Origin: an uncultured Christensenella sp.
GTDB taxonomy: Bacteria > Bacillota > Clostridia > Christensenellales > UBA1242
Direction of reading: 5' to 3'
Length of the DNA: 64,000 bases
Assembly (NCBI GenBank): GCA_910586385.1
Contig: CAJUGX010000001.1
Span: 248,264 to 312,263, forward strand
In this document: positions 50,901 to 53,640 of the stretch, one piece after another
Position numbering within the stretch: position 1 is the stretch's first letter
Layout of the letters: the number at the start of each line of letters is the position of its first letter
Notes under the pieces: generated by a model
What the model saw: the letters and a program-made list of their open reading frames with translations, nothing else
What the model was told of the DNA's origin: nothing
Database searches by the model: none
Program-made: the position numbers and the translations under genes

Positions 50901-51651
50901 TTGCAACAATAATGACGGAATTATCTTTGGTGATGGCACAACAGTTGTAAGACTCTATTACTTGCTCAAACTTGTTGAGTTTGAAGTGTCTGCTGGCGAG
51001 GGTGTGCTTACATTTGAGGTTGAGGCGGCAAACAACGAATCTCCACTTGACCTTTTGGACATCAACCCAGACACAGGAGCATTGAGATACAGAACAAAAC
51101 ATACAGCAAAGATAAGTTTGACTGTGACCATCGAAAAGGGAGTAGAATTCCAAGGGTGGCTGAGAAACGGAAGACTTGTACAAGGTTCTTCAAACAAGCC
51201 AACCAATTGTGTTATTGATATCTATCATGACACGAAGACCGTTGTCAGCAGTGTTGTTCCAAAACAAATCGTCATCATTTACGATTCAAACAATGGCACT
51301 GGCAAGACATGGGGACCATTTATCGTAAGCTATGGTGATGAGGGATACACCATCGACAAATACAAAGGAAAGCCAACTGGCAAGAATAAATTCTTGGGTT
51401 GGTCAACCAGCAAGAATGGAGATGTCCTTTACTTCGCTGGTGACGAAGTTGCCATTGACGATGCATTCTTGGAAGGCACAAACGGTTCTACAATCACTCT
51501 CTATGCGGTTTGGAGAACGAAAGGTGTTTCTAAAAACTGGTGGATTTGGCTTCTTGTTGCACTCTTGATTTTGCTTTTGATCATTCTTGTGATTGTTTGG
51601 ATACTCTATAAGAGAAGAAGACGCAGAGCAAAAATGATGGCAAAACAATAA
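23884..51651 (+). CDS. Giant secreted, membrane-anchored InlB-type repeat protein (9,255 residues)
   Basis: One open frame of 9,255 codons, roughly 1 MDa. The start at 23884 follows AAGGAG. Residues 1-33 look like a signal peptide (MDRLKNK, then FLLFLMLGMFMLTAGLG). Residues about 50-290 are a Cys-containing region with short repeated strands, perhaps a beta-helix. From residue 385 to near the end come repeated beta-modules: about 55 Listeria-Bacteroides (Flg_new) modules ending in LYAxW, about 18 MucBP-like modules (YxxxYYxQNxDG...DGSTVxxVYY) and about 17 divergent InlB modules (YGATVTL...GYxFxxW). The end has one transmembrane helix and an Arg-rich tail. No LPXTG and no enzymatic domain were seen. 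InlB-type repeats occur in adhesins and surface proteins, so adhesion or a surface-layer role is inferred. The gene is alone, with its own promoter and terminator. Confidence 0.93.
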   Translation: MDRLKNKFLLFLMLGMFMLTAGLGVSKFSAVSITPTSAIEKITEDDDERDQGISSQAVTYEPIVDKDCSKDTIDKPSGAISQDTIYTYIDCNFGTAQYSYNPTVTINSGVTLNIIFDGCYFSQPSNVINLSSVTVGSGATLNVTLQDCETSSGTSFFTTANNAGGKANYYFNNCVLRNAGSVGISSSSTAGENNLIMTDVLIIPTSSTSGSFVSGSLNYNFKNVHVRTGFFPTGTQGCAFYDFQGQDYYGILPPEYQDIRAFTSNKSNFWTTSWDFENKWVYYLTSSTSAGVYPMTRTRAKAAGWTRDSIYVAVYANDGSMTGADAREKLYFPTPVDGKVTLSGSHFSRPGYTNKWAYSPDGEGADSLTFTKNGAAYAIWSPQQYTITYNANGGNVSYNGNPVSGNFATKSYDIEEEFDLLGTTEVKRVGYTLKSWQPATAAGSSHNWEGKNAGESVSGMWGNVTLNAYWEANTYQITLDANKGELIGTGGDGVAPNPIYQKYDNGWYSKNESGEYLSLSKLTTVPTRDGYEFLGFYTTQKDGGDRVTDNLGNIVCSTSLYVEDGTAYARWKGIDVTIALDANGGTLGSTQAVTVEFDTNILTPSTIAHPTKTGYSFAGWSKTQDGTDTVISNISALVNGTSYVVDGKWVSLDNVTVYAMWTVNSYDLTIEGNGGWFDGDSTVTSKVENIPYLSTYTLPTPTKTGYHLIGWDVTEGASAGTSVSGGVVTMGYVNSTVVAQWAPDVYSVTLDPTLYSNESDSKDPSAGENGATQNIFLKYATSWHKLSSASDDSVISTIVAPTKEGYTFAGYYKQKTGGDQIIDGDGNILSGKTTIFSGENGSTFILYAHWTVKTYDFTIKYEKSSSKSPAPKIMLSGSVGTITFDSAVDILQVGEELTRQVEFGSTISITITIETIDGRTFLIQKNGEPLITDEDRVSISGTMGVNSQSFDIYVTEIFTLTFNGNGAESGVPEAHTFLYGKSVDLAGLSTPAREHFTFAGWNTEINGSGNDYLTTGENNIYGVNENQTLYAQWTGVEYTITLDSSNGSYEVSSEISSIIEKYEDGYYRTSGGEKITGGLKPVSTGYVFAGYYLKNADGTFGEQVVDADGKITGRAVGATIFTEDTTIYAKWEPGQFKVGFNTSGRGSFTVGGGTTKTLDATFNAPISFNLYLEVTEVEGYELLGWYTATTGGDKILNADGSSAGASAYIDASGNWIYAVGEGENLEFFAQWQIKTYEFVINYKGFGGDISTALNISTVGGGTVSDPSITFNGGSGKATISANYNPSAEITITVESAASANYFVAGSVISGIGSLGNKLSIQWTPSSSSSQDIYVLQKYTITYDLNGGNGTAPEGTAKAYGLAAVVTDGKPVRTGYVFANWNDAQDGSGTIYDFEDDTKKLYTADADITLYAQWTANTYTVVYNSNKPDKASAEIEGSTSNSTHTYGISKNLNTNGYALAGWTFVRWNTQADGRGDDYADGAEVSNLTTTPNGEVVLFAVWQANRYTIVYDKNKPETASAAEGVTGTMNASTHTYDEESTLSKNAYTLTGWRFVGWKDAEGEAYDDEQAINNLTTENGASVTLYAQWEAEQVLVTFDPNADGATVTPETKVYDYDELYGQLPEAERYGYNFDGWFRGSDAADTNKVTETSPVVGVKNADGDYEVTLYAHWTAKVSTIAFDGNGGSAVNSIYAKYGEHRLYSTYINGQVSGEVSELAITASREGYDFDGWTMTQNGADLVLTKEAVLRAGNDYVALIDDIAVWNHEGDVTLYAKWIIHELSITANLHDGNGFSFAETTEAGWVIQASGSTATKKVNYGAEYGALPVVYRNGYKHIGWSKSFGSTTVDITPSTIMGNLDQVIYPVWEAEVYTVRYLDSDETTEIADLSPTSYQVTTVNALPTTTKSGYVFQGWKPFVSIGSWDSETIYTTADTFVGKYGNIVLVAQWAPEVYAVTLAHNGGSFSGTTANFSFYYKYQQADGYFTSSDCLTAYEATGLKPTRVGYDFQGYFDGNTCYIDIDGNITTDFYEFLNGKTVTARWQAKTYHVTLNPNTGVVSEDTTEYVTATYDSNDLSPQTIVVPTKTGYTFAGWTKTLDGNDFVISTTADLVGSTSYVASVNGNVVWRNDGDVTLYAKWTATQTTILLNSNGATTAGTASVVATYDSGKLSNDISNPQRTGYEFVGWTVQNAINPIIDTNGKLVSDMTGYTSATGEWIFDNQANNTSTVTLYAKWVAKRYKISFMNGDQGVLTSSGDTVYAEYDSNYLYKAETGEEKANPPKISVEGYTFGGWYTENQTFENQIIDENGILCTGTVTGYITNGMWKSDAEQTLYAKFDASVYTITYDGNGGTWKTVGGEAVSTTSNYTIVETFNLYGYDQISREGYTLSWRVTAYSGDAHSTWVNATDTFAPSQQLGAGLYGNVTMRAEWTPKTTAITLVLNNAGGDGQVANSATATYGEVVDDITGDTSARPEGIATVAWKKGYTFQGYYTAEVDGIRVFDETGKIIANAINYTDANKKWIYVADASLNESSDLLNLYAQFTANVYSFSLEVGIGVDYILISGACDENGIALTSNYKVSQTCSIYARYGASVTLQAYAKEGYAIKNFTMGLTEATASVGEIKTSGDLSFAEYNFVFKDGDSINVANNASKLPATYIKANTDPAKAKYEIYYKLQNSASGYANEMLVNGTFEALSGTSISEADVVKNVSEALTIGYTYVGNDFTTTSKPNAGNGGERDDALSFVVQGDGSLKIYLYYDAVPYTITYDTTGGTIGAGAKTTYYFYEQFTLPGLAGEGNKITCTMEKAGFKFAGWKVSEDAGNWSTSEIFNADNSAPSNKYGNVTLVAQWTDNAYNLEFVDVFNDFEVRVLGSDGSLKEVVTITKTNNIIKDVLFTDIVTTSTRALTQNVNGDAISPVANATNPTRGGYLWGKNANENGDYEIFNLQLTYENGFRFDGASWSAGTATGSTRAFAFSGLEATAGATAKITLLWRARTYTVTLDPNGTGATVSPETVVVTFGEGYGELPEATRPGYTFDGWYKEASFANKVEASTKVSTPDDHMLFAKWKENQYTILLNGNGGTVSDANDFTNLTGQRGADNTWRLSATYSKEGTFSATLNRTGFTFVGWTLSDGTSTTGITAQGAITGNNGQFTVTGTKVLNLTTEPNANVYLYAKWEADYVVITLNPNGGNVNPTTLYAKYGAKYSEVATSKGSVGLGDIPVATRNGYAFAGWYDAAENGTRVTREDNVSGTYDLESLTYKTTLYAHWTANKYKITLDKQGGQNGMDAFWYYFETEKYYSDEAAFSQLAGGIITLPSRAGYTFGGYYAATNGAGVQYVDESGKIVNNLYSRIYSDTTIFAKWTANSYMLTYDVTGGDGLTAISKVYGSAFTASELPTPTKRGFDFVGWYGDEALSKSVSVGTTFDVGHATFVDADTAETVAYIYAKWTPSPNTPYTVYYYQQKLGNFDEELTTANCVLVDTVNGKGVTGAEVTPTVTAYTGFVSPEAITKEITADGSMTISYYYARLTKTLTLHKGTGIDEVSASGIGVNGNQVQYGATVTLSAKASAGYSFSGWSVLNNVVTISNNSYLHNVVVDVEITANATPGLTDYTIEIYQMNTSGEYEDTATKSVVRSATTDATVRVDASTYRDTGFTFDDENTGNILQNSINGNGNTVFKIYYSRNKYKFDLNGRFGGIATDDINPNTVKVGVNGTTSGAVTSFSQDVYFGSTIVISDLSLDAAYKYAGYLLTDGQLQSVETFADITFVMIAKDMTIRLYFEGRQYAITYDVENGNNAASNPISYTANPKAQTFALEDAQRDGYKFDGWTVAWTDENHSGTLPTIDGTALEFAADTYGNITVTARWVAIEYTITYVLDGGTIASGKIETYTIESVDVLPAATKDGFSFKNWKATEVSGNWQVGSVINAGGALTGKFGNVTLTATWQTDAVEVTLDPNVGTGSTAVTINPANGKVYIAYKDTNFYEGWTGATLPNATTGDIVKPTASRNGYIFGGWYTLAEGGVQVLTSAGVLNANVATLTDANGNWISTSGVTLFAHWTKVSNIEVTFDLNIADMTDEVASVNPATKTVVFDEAYGTLATATRVGYTFEGWYKDTELKVKIDETSFVSDHENHNLYAKWKVNEYTLTIDTNSGSYDGNEGEIEIKGNFKSSINLLIPERSGYGFDGWTLTGVGSLEETTGEDGQTIYVFTYGAGDATLKANWTSRTYVLTLSQEGEDVTEGTKSVSVVYGSNLISPAIKNPTRTGYVFEGWVNEDGDIIITALGKFADTDVADFIAGGKWIGFEGTTLFAKWKQNNYTITYVAGDAELYGNATGSTENTSATYDEDVVLRANGFSLKGYTFAGWKDASGNIYDEDAKLSKPNFTSEVNGTYVLTATWTANKHTILVTGANSATDTIEVVFGRDYADELQTLVSNVEKYQKIGYDLTGFAEANNLFVIDANGKLIAGVSTAGGVTITDGTTWAYDEDISLVAQYSAKEYTLNFNIENTKPENSEPEINFASKKVYYDQVLGTGNWQSARADGYYFNGWVLEDNVRPISLEEFEKNGGAISQITDENKAEYVFTRGEGEHKVEYIYVQTTFDVDAGIAVPNYATLLKIADVHFVDVDTMLDKDAYFWTALNSSEQKQFTVYATWIGRTDIEHKIFFLQEEIDQTVSADDFFDATEIEGDVYHKDLDEGKLVNYKGKIYKVAQVVTRNDALIADSVENYIKNKYGFDGFSFVGYEYQGDTIQPAVDGKRTNIYGFYTRQSFTLTLATSKGVTSVSANGKGVTAVAGQENTYTVAFGATVTLAATLKVGYAFDEWAAVAGFADVETTNISEVGTTRIDSFKMPALAVSLRATASAKTNIQYTIEYYRQNIAGDDFVLADTDTREDGETDTELDLSDIRDDLAGFTYSHYFVSSSAITEETKWGSLNVEGDGSLVVKIYYTRNSYTLTINYLYAGTSDSIRSSVVETLKFEEDYSHDSPIITGFEIADDDKVISGQMTSSDLTINVFYTAIEYTITYNTDGGTISGTDHTTTFTIEDQIKFATVTKQGWSFLGWKVTSGFEDAAAGNWTETTFTEKTLDSGMWGDVTLTAQWEARGDIAYKINIYLMNVYGNYEGVTPIEISRTDGITEQKLDISNDVAAVLEVNNVEYAYDGFVVDTDESTLSNVVVAANGSTEFDVYFSRNTYTLEIEKQYGISSVKVAINGGAETEYTTALEVYYKAKIKIVVEMAEGSSWQGYDVSGTTPIGLSVTNADENLSQEVEMGLGDAKLVAKASTNTYDLTIDANGGRYQDEETLIVKQMYHSTYVFDTPIREGYTFTGWTLGEGAKGSIAESTDTNGQKIYTYTYGAGDDTVTANWDVNRYGLILNFNDANFAKGSTKANVEKIKTNENASLEIVDGKLTLYVDYGNNYSKLYTTEKGADFVSFAAFDLPLGQTNVERDGYTLTGWTSASENGTKVTVNDVCGSVVDREIFAQWQANTYTLTISKPLDKLDVGVENATATGENTYEVVFDETISLSASVTSGYHFVSYSVAGVVLSDEEDYDYAYKTAQDVEIVATVVANTYTIVYDANTGVGAVEDTEATFDKPTKLSSGAGFEKVGYTLAGWLFEKTGTTYSLGDTISDNLTDVNGGRVVLKAVWEANVYKVKFDTNGGSAVADMNATYDVAEEIAGTTTKQGWDFVGWSTMSGQTLVGVETIEAEGITDVTEYLLENGKGAGIYLYGETFYAFNLKSKTDDTITLYAIWKEGKASYTREYYLENFDGTYTLDTETTEFGSDFETYSETVDSKTNEDATIDTSVEFAGFTLDLSVQGTLTGAKVLADGSLALKLFYRRNVYAVDFKLPELGVTSATATSAEGAGANANTFKYNASVTINVAVTKGYQFDEIVFGEDHITSTTYTFNITGDSEFEVKVSPLKFDYYVRFEFESLDGSKFEQRDVEDIKLNDFVDTVITYDMIASAIADAEEDIKGFTYKEFDQGKKVLAVVDAGDEAQIVVVRYSRNSYNLTLKLVTGVERLTATADGFMVIQDTENVVEGQTTYIVRYEAEVALTLVVEAGYAFRDWSSEIVVGDPAEEGNTHTGFKVSSMPAEDTIIFTGITTLEVPFTVVYNVQNMAGDGYIEHSREIKKAYTRTEISDVEELGLKDIEGFTYSTFTPGVIVAGDGSSVLDVYYIRNTINVKIALGEGVSKVTVNVNETGYTFSQEFVEAGEFTLKYGATAILSSERVSGGYTLTGFAGGVSQDATDGHYYIVGGTSDLNITATARNNTYSIIFDANGGKLPDGASLVYRQDNVTYNRTVTLLANRFERVGYIFNSWNDASDGNGKSYGNLASFNYETIGNLTLYATWIPITYNVTYSPNGGQGSMTGHTDVEYGEEITLRTNTFVRTGFTFNGWAYQDDAGNEVKIALGTTTVKNLTAKASTTVILNAQWTENEYKVFYNSNYSSVSEETDKTSAAETYLYTKVFKLKNAGNFNFAIVGYTFVGWTRDKNDTTNVLRAETEVSSLATGEAGDDTVVFYAVWQPVHYFIAFDRNTGSGDMSQIDAIYNEDVVLPANTFEKTGYEFIGWARTASGNVEFEDGDTVRNLASTTDAVATLYAKWKAIVYKISVDANGGSFVDLELTGGKYVYDYTIEDDITLVGAENLQRRGYTISGYSIRNNTAGNWADRFVGNIVFDDLQDDMLSAGLYGDVELVAVWSINSYLLTINYEYKDGAEALPTYTAYVNYQAEFAVTSQEIAGYTPDVAVVSGRMDIEPQTFTVVYSPNTYVVEFNLNDDLGTSRAELKVDGQNVTSVKVVFDDTYANAKLDGVTDPVGLVEPSRDGYKFDGWFTSTTYETQVSNGDTVKILKTTTLYAKWTAVETTFYVDFKFETLDGSDFVVDEDLQASLLGRGMADTMITEDMVKALTGGEYPTIPAYNFRNIQLVNIDAHGTARATVFYTRKYFQLTISKSFGIDNVIVTSENVLTAGQATDFYLAQLEDNLYSVRFGATIKIEARINNAGYQLDGFVATGATLAQSGVVATFDVEDSDIVVNATASAKHYSITYHGNGGQTTLAEGTYVQQDLPGEYTVVYMKDVRLTANRFARTGYTFSGWAISQANADAKIVDFVNVDTYKMTEYVANVDLYAVWEPMPYRLILEGTAGIDLSKVTIVVGGRASAYVEGMLIDFDSSVRIYHTYTSVENGTVSALAGGYDFVNFTAQGSVVESDKTYYGFTLKGETIVSLNAIARHDTKFEVRYSLQNLDGTSYSEVEDDRYIAEGETDKLVDYEYLNDVLKLVNTYEGYTYSAITDGQNPGAVAIRYHNDDKNYTVVEVRYVRLAYDLTLGTSLGVQDFYPESTGSGNMIEYNGVYKLTYGTPINLVLNMYAGYSFDEFAVSVSMTSGSVALTNDGKTSWDLTKGENGFYYGDKLVIELVKDAGVWKLAKMPAYAVTISTTSHANHYKISYNRNLDGKDTESVTDNVTFNTAYDIKYIDTFGWSKLGYTFLGWATTKANADNLIVQYSFDSKADLHFDAYETVGDTILWAVWDAADVDYKIEYYFENVDGSYSKDGSFTADLAGKADSTAYYVLLDGSDTVGYEFDETHEDGVLSGNIAADGSLVLKVFYSRLWFDFRLSFDVGFDEISINVASRSIKNLETDETNRLITARIKQGATVTISKTLLDGYTFVEYTATPTTLTLTGDSFAMPISNVSVVAKTEPVEYTLTFKTDFGGYEDASGNTQTTHDQKFVYLTENNLWKNQFERDGYTFLGWTTTSGKVEYEDGELFEYNVASDLTFTAVWEKNKDTSFKINFYLQAIDGSRTLYQTIVLSGATDDVVTDEMIEQAYALLDINREGYKYVGMRETNPTIAGNGSTVVSADYDLQEFEVSFDFTDESGVVVGVSKVQFSQETLSGNSSKVVTSGDTAKVLYTAEVSMKIEFVAGYKLKQVKIAGKDYSNTILTADENGNITFEMPAEGVEIKVSVETETYQLKFYKNFKQDATYTTQDVRYLEEDVELIGNYVEIGYALLGWATRPNGEVEYALGGTINQFTLTDDLDLYAVWKQNEYTIAFSNNEGSGTISDVTIRYDEITNLPDANGFAKTGYEFVGWSRNAEESQTIIINNQSEIAASGIYFNRATGKYVVYNLATGASDDNYIVLYAIWAPITYTVTLAYSETSTTEASLGQFTYDQSYVVQEFNTLGWVNKGYAFIGWYYYDDAGQRQVISVEANAPCSVSNLTATKDKNVKLYAIWGIGSAEFTIRISLEGLDGEYDVDYIDVEGLEIKTETLVTSEYVYNQYLSTSKDGEIEGFEYLASYQDSKNVLGDGSTIIYVRYARRYFNLTVNLTNSVSKVVISTANNTHTLNSNLSSDTRIVWSVKFGDEVTLAITESAGYRAPYIELVTDDSVQGVQINGLSFLMKGSTAVSGGKKDLAGDITMSAMAAPREDTVYNINVYKQTLDLDFENTPSYTMTGVGRTSDLINPETVRTLVSGNISFDFAGFTFGSVSLDDIVIKGDGTSAVSVYYTRNSYAVSAETTSRKGISLLFENGNFLYGQSVLIRFRLNKGYSLDKDSDIMIVDADGNLVHGLKYTVIDATTPSGIVDYTINLTVPSQAVTVRLLPQKNQNTEYTIVYMFQTLDMGDSYERLSQYQDVKKTGATEHILTEADIDLAGISAPGFVAYRTTLEDGEIEIAGDGSTVVTVYFNRLRKNVKVTFIDENGGYVAGSFTLLAQNKTAEVVSTMVWSVGYGQTITTNFNIMQGFEFKGYKINGHDQTINVTGRLMTYTIGTADDAGDEEVEITITIEAMTDIAYTLVYYVQSITNGSIGYNPVLSVVRNGTANAYLSPEFIRTNYIDGISSLNGYKEDDFKGVLFGYYAASMYGQDVDNSSIYIAGDRSTTIRFYFVLRLITISINYNDEQISSVHGEGSYAYGEEVTISAIPKIGYRFVSWEIVKGGDEENKLIVTTNEYKLIIDDNVDIRLIVESDVADTTFTVEYYFETLGQTDYGEPLIVEEVDGVTEAEINFDALKRDFDGYDYDRYTCNNNDGIIFGDGTTVVRLYYLLKLVEFEVSAGEGVLTFEVEAANNESPLDLLDINPDTGALRYRTKHTAKISLTVTIEKGVEFQGWLRNGRLVQGSSNKPTNCVIDIYHDTKTVVSSVVPKQIVIIYDSNNGTGKTWGPFIVSYGDEGYTIDKYKGKPTGKNKFLGWSTSKNGDVLYFAGDEVAIDDAFLEGTNGSTITLYAVWRTKGVSKNWWIWLLVALLILLLIILVIVWILYKRRRRRAKMMAKQ
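24070..25035 (+). other. N-terminal non-repeat region of the giant protein
   Basis: Residues about 63-384. Short strand motifs such as GVTLNIIFDGCYF, GATLNVTLQDCET and ANYYFNNCVLRN suggest a right-handed beta-helix. Several Cys residues lie here, while the repeat region is nearly free of Cys. It may be the functional head. Confidence 0.5.
25036..34218 (+). repeat. Array made mainly of InlB B-repeat (Flg_new) modules
   Basis: About 28 modules of roughly 70-110 residues, each beginning YxITYxxNGG, with a central GYxFxGW and ending LYAxW. One MucBP-like module interrupts at about 31861-32145. Modules are divergent at the DNA level. Confidence 0.8.
34219..49116 (+). repeat. Mixed array: MucBP-like, divergent InlB and Flg_new modules
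   Basis: MucBP-like modules start near 34219, 34681, 37819, 38438, 39154, 41101, 41608, 42163, 44431, 45541, 46438, 47197 and 48541. Most are followed by a divergent InlB module, and many then by one or more Flg_new modules. Confidence 0.7.
49117..51270 (+). repeat. Regular super-repeat of about 181 residues
   Basis: Units start near 49117, 49657, 50203 and 50746, spaced 540, 546 and 543 bases apart. Each is one MucBP-like module followed by one divergent InlB module, without a Flg_new module. The preceding unit near 48541 is 576 bases long. Confidence 0.65.
51531..51651 (+). other. C-terminal transmembrane anchor of the giant protein
   Basis: NWWIWLLVALLILLL and further hydrophobic residues form one helix, followed by YKRRRRRAKMMAKQ. 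It is a stop-transfer anchor without sortase signal. Confidence 0.85.
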
Positions 51652-51690
51652 AAGAAAAAGGATAGAGAAATCTGTCCTTTTCTTTTTATT
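51650..51690 (+). terminator. Terminator of the giant gene
   Basis: AAGAAAAAGGA / TCCTTTTCTTTTT with loop about TAGAGAAATCTG, starting right at the stop codon. Confidence 0.8.
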
Positions 51691-51751
51691 TCAGTGTGAT
51701 TTGTTTTGACTTTTGGACAAAATATTATAAAGTAGTGATAGGAGGGATTTT

Positions 51752-52882
51752 ATGAATAAAATAAATGTTGTTCAGTATGGTTGTGGAAAAATGTCAAAGT
51801 ACACGATGCGCTATGTCCATGAAAAAGGGGCAAAAATTGTTGGTGCCTTTGATATCAACGAAAAGATTCTTGGCAAAGATATCGGAGAGATTATCGAAGA
51901 CGGAAAGAAGTATAAAGTGAAAGTCCAAAATGCGGCTGACTTTGAAAAGTTTTTGATGTCAAATGAAGTGGATGTTGTTATTGTGACAACAATGAGTCTT
52001 CTTTCTGATTGCGAAGACGTGCTTCTCACTTGCGCAAAATGCGGTGTGAACGCAATCACAACTTGTGAAGAGGCTTTTTTCCCACAAAACAGCAATCCAA
52101 AATTGTTTGAGAAAATCAACGAACTCGCAATCCAAAACGAATGTACAATTTGTGGAAGCGGTTATCAAGATGTTTTCTGGGGAAACCTCATCAGTGTGAT
52201 TGCTGGGGCAACTCACAAAATTACAAAAATCAAGGGGAAGAGCAGTTATAATGTTGAAGACTATGGTATTGCTCTTGCAAAGGCGCATGGTGCTGGACTT
52301 TCCGCAGAAGAATTTGAAAAAGAAATTGCCGCTGCTGACAATATCTCAGAAGCAGAGAGAAAGAAAATCATCAAGTCTGGCAAATTTGCACCAAGTTATA
52401 TGTGGAATGTCAATGGCTGGCTTGCAAGCAAACTGGGACTCACTGTGATTCACCAAACTCAAAAATGTGTTCCACAAATTGCAAAGAAGGCAATCAAGAG
52501 CACAACTCTTGGCATGACTATTCCAAAAGGTGCTTGCACCGGAATGAGTGCTGTTGTGACAACACAAACAAAAGAGGGGATTGTTATCGAATCTGAGTGT
52601 ATCGGAAAGGTCTATGATTCAACAGAGTTTGACTGCAATGACTGGACTGTTGAAGGCGAACCAAACACAAGAGTGGTTGTTGAAAGACCAGCAACTGTTG
52701 AGCTTACTTGTGCCAGCGTTGTAAACAGAATCCCAGATGTTTTGATGGCCCCTGCTGGATATTTCACAACAGAATATATGCCAGAAAACTTCTACAAAAC
52801 TCAAAGTTTGGACAAGTATGTCCTTGAATATGTGGACGACTGCTGCGGCGGAGATGACTGCTGTTGCCATCATCATGAATAG
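51752..52882 (+). CDS. NAD(P)-binding oxidoreductase, 2,4-diaminopentanoate dehydrogenase-like
   Basis: A 376-residue protein with an N-terminal Rossmann fold of the dihydrodipicolinate-reductase type (NVVQYGCGKMSKYTMRYV, then GAFDINEKILGKDIGEI, VDVVIVTTMS and NAITTCEEAFF). The fold and length resemble 2,4-diaminopentanoate dehydrogenase (Ord) of clostridial ornithine fermentation. No other gene of that pathway (OraS/OraE, OrtAB) is in the window, so the substrate is unproven. It ends in a Cys/His cluster, DDCCGGDDCCCHHHE, likely to bind a metal. GGAGGG precedes the ATG. Confidence 0.7.
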   Translation: MNKINVVQYGCGKMSKYTMRYVHEKGAKIVGAFDINEKILGKDIGEIIEDGKKYKVKVQNAADFEKFLMSNEVDVVIVTTMSLLSDCEDVLLTCAKCGVNAITTCEEAFFPQNSNPKLFEKINELAIQNECTICGSGYQDVFWGNLISVIAGATHKITKIKGKSSYNVEDYGIALAKAHGAGLSAEEFEKEIAAADNISEAERKKIIKSGKFAPSYMWNVNGWLASKLGLTVIHQTQKCVPQIAKKAIKSTTLGMTIPKGACTGMSAVVTTQTKEGIVIESECIGKVYDSTEFDCNDWTVEGEPNTRVVVERPATVELTCASVVNRIPDVLMAPAGYFTTEYMPENFYKTQSLDKYVLEYVDDCCGGDDCCCHHHE

Positions 52883-52897
52883 AATTTCGATATAAAA

Positions 52898-52938
52898 AAT
52901 AAAAATTGTTCGGAAAGTCATGTCCGAACAATTTTGTT
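52898..52938 (+). terminator. Hairpin between the oxidoreductase gene and tmk
   Basis: AAAATTGTTCGGA / TCCGAACAATTTT with loop AAGTCATG. The T-tract is short and the AAAGGAG of tmk follows within ten bases. It could be a terminator or an attenuator for tmk. Confidence 0.6.
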
Positions 52939-52953
52939 GCAAAGGAGAAAAGT

Positions 52954-53598
52954 ATGAAAAAAGGAATGTTGATTTCATTTGAAGGTGGTGAGGCGGCTGG
53001 AAAGACGACTCAAATCAAAAGGCTTCTCAGGTATTTGAAGAAAGAAGGTTTTGATGTTGTTGGGACAAAAGAGCCAGGCGGAACTTTGGTTGGGGAGGCA
53101 ATCAGAAACATCTTGCTTCACACAAACTTTGAGATTTCATCAAGAGCAGAAGCTCTGCTTTTCAATGCCAGCAGATGTCAACTCGTTGCTGATGTTGTAA
53201 GGCCTTCTCTCAAAAAAGGGAAGATTGTCGTCATGGACAGATATTATGACTCTACTTATGCCTATGAGGGATTTGGTGGCGAGCTTAAACAAGAAGACCT
53301 CAGACCAATCATTGATTTTGCAATTGATGGGGCTGTCCCAGATGTGACATTTTTGCTGGATATAAGTTTTGATGCCGCAATGAAGAGAAAAGCTGCTGAT
53401 GAAAAACTTAAAAATTTGGATAGATTTGAAAACAAGGCAAAGGCTTATCATGAAAAAGTTCGAAAAGGCTTTCTTACACTTGCAAAACAAAACCCAGAGA
53501 GATTTGTTGTAATCGACGCGTCAAAAACTGAAGATGAAGTTTCGGAAGTTATCAAAAAAGAAGTTGAAAAGAGATACAAACTTCTCCAAGGGAAATAA
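52954..53598 (+). CDS. tmk: Thymidylate kinase
   Basis: A 214-residue kinase converting dTMP to dTDP. The start at 52954 follows AAAGGAG. The P-loop is FEGGEAAGKTTQ (usual form EGxDGxGKTTQ). TKEPGGTLVGEAIRNILL is the DRX/TREPGGT region, LFNASRCQLVADVVRPSLKKGKIVVMDRYYDSTYAYEGFG carries the DRY motif, and FLLDISFDAAMKRK the last strand. The P-loop Ala-Ala replaces the common Asp/Ser-Gly. It adds to the dNTP-supply genes elsewhere in the window. Confidence 0.95.
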   Translation: MKKGMLISFEGGEAAGKTTQIKRLLRYLKKEGFDVVGTKEPGGTLVGEAIRNILLHTNFEISSRAEALLFNASRCQLVADVVRPSLKKGKIVVMDRYYDSTYAYEGFGGELKQEDLRPIIDFAIDGAVPDVTFLLDISFDAAMKRKAADEKLKNLDRFENKAKAYHEKVRKGFLTLAKQNPERFVVIDASKTEDEVSEVIKKEVEKRYKLLQGK

Positions 53599-53636
53599 AA
53601 AAGAAAAACACGCATCATTGTGTGTTTTTTTGTTGA
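53598..53636. terminator. Bidirectional terminator between tmk and the DUF2188 gene
   Basis: AAACACGCA / TGTGTGTTT with loop TCAT and a long T run; the A tract before it serves the minus gene. Confidence 0.8.
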
Positions 53637-53640
53637 AAAA

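Noticed and set aside
24000..51600. Many antisense frames of 60-210 codons within the giant gene
   Set aside because: They mirror the repeated codons of the modules; none has a ribosome site and a known domain.
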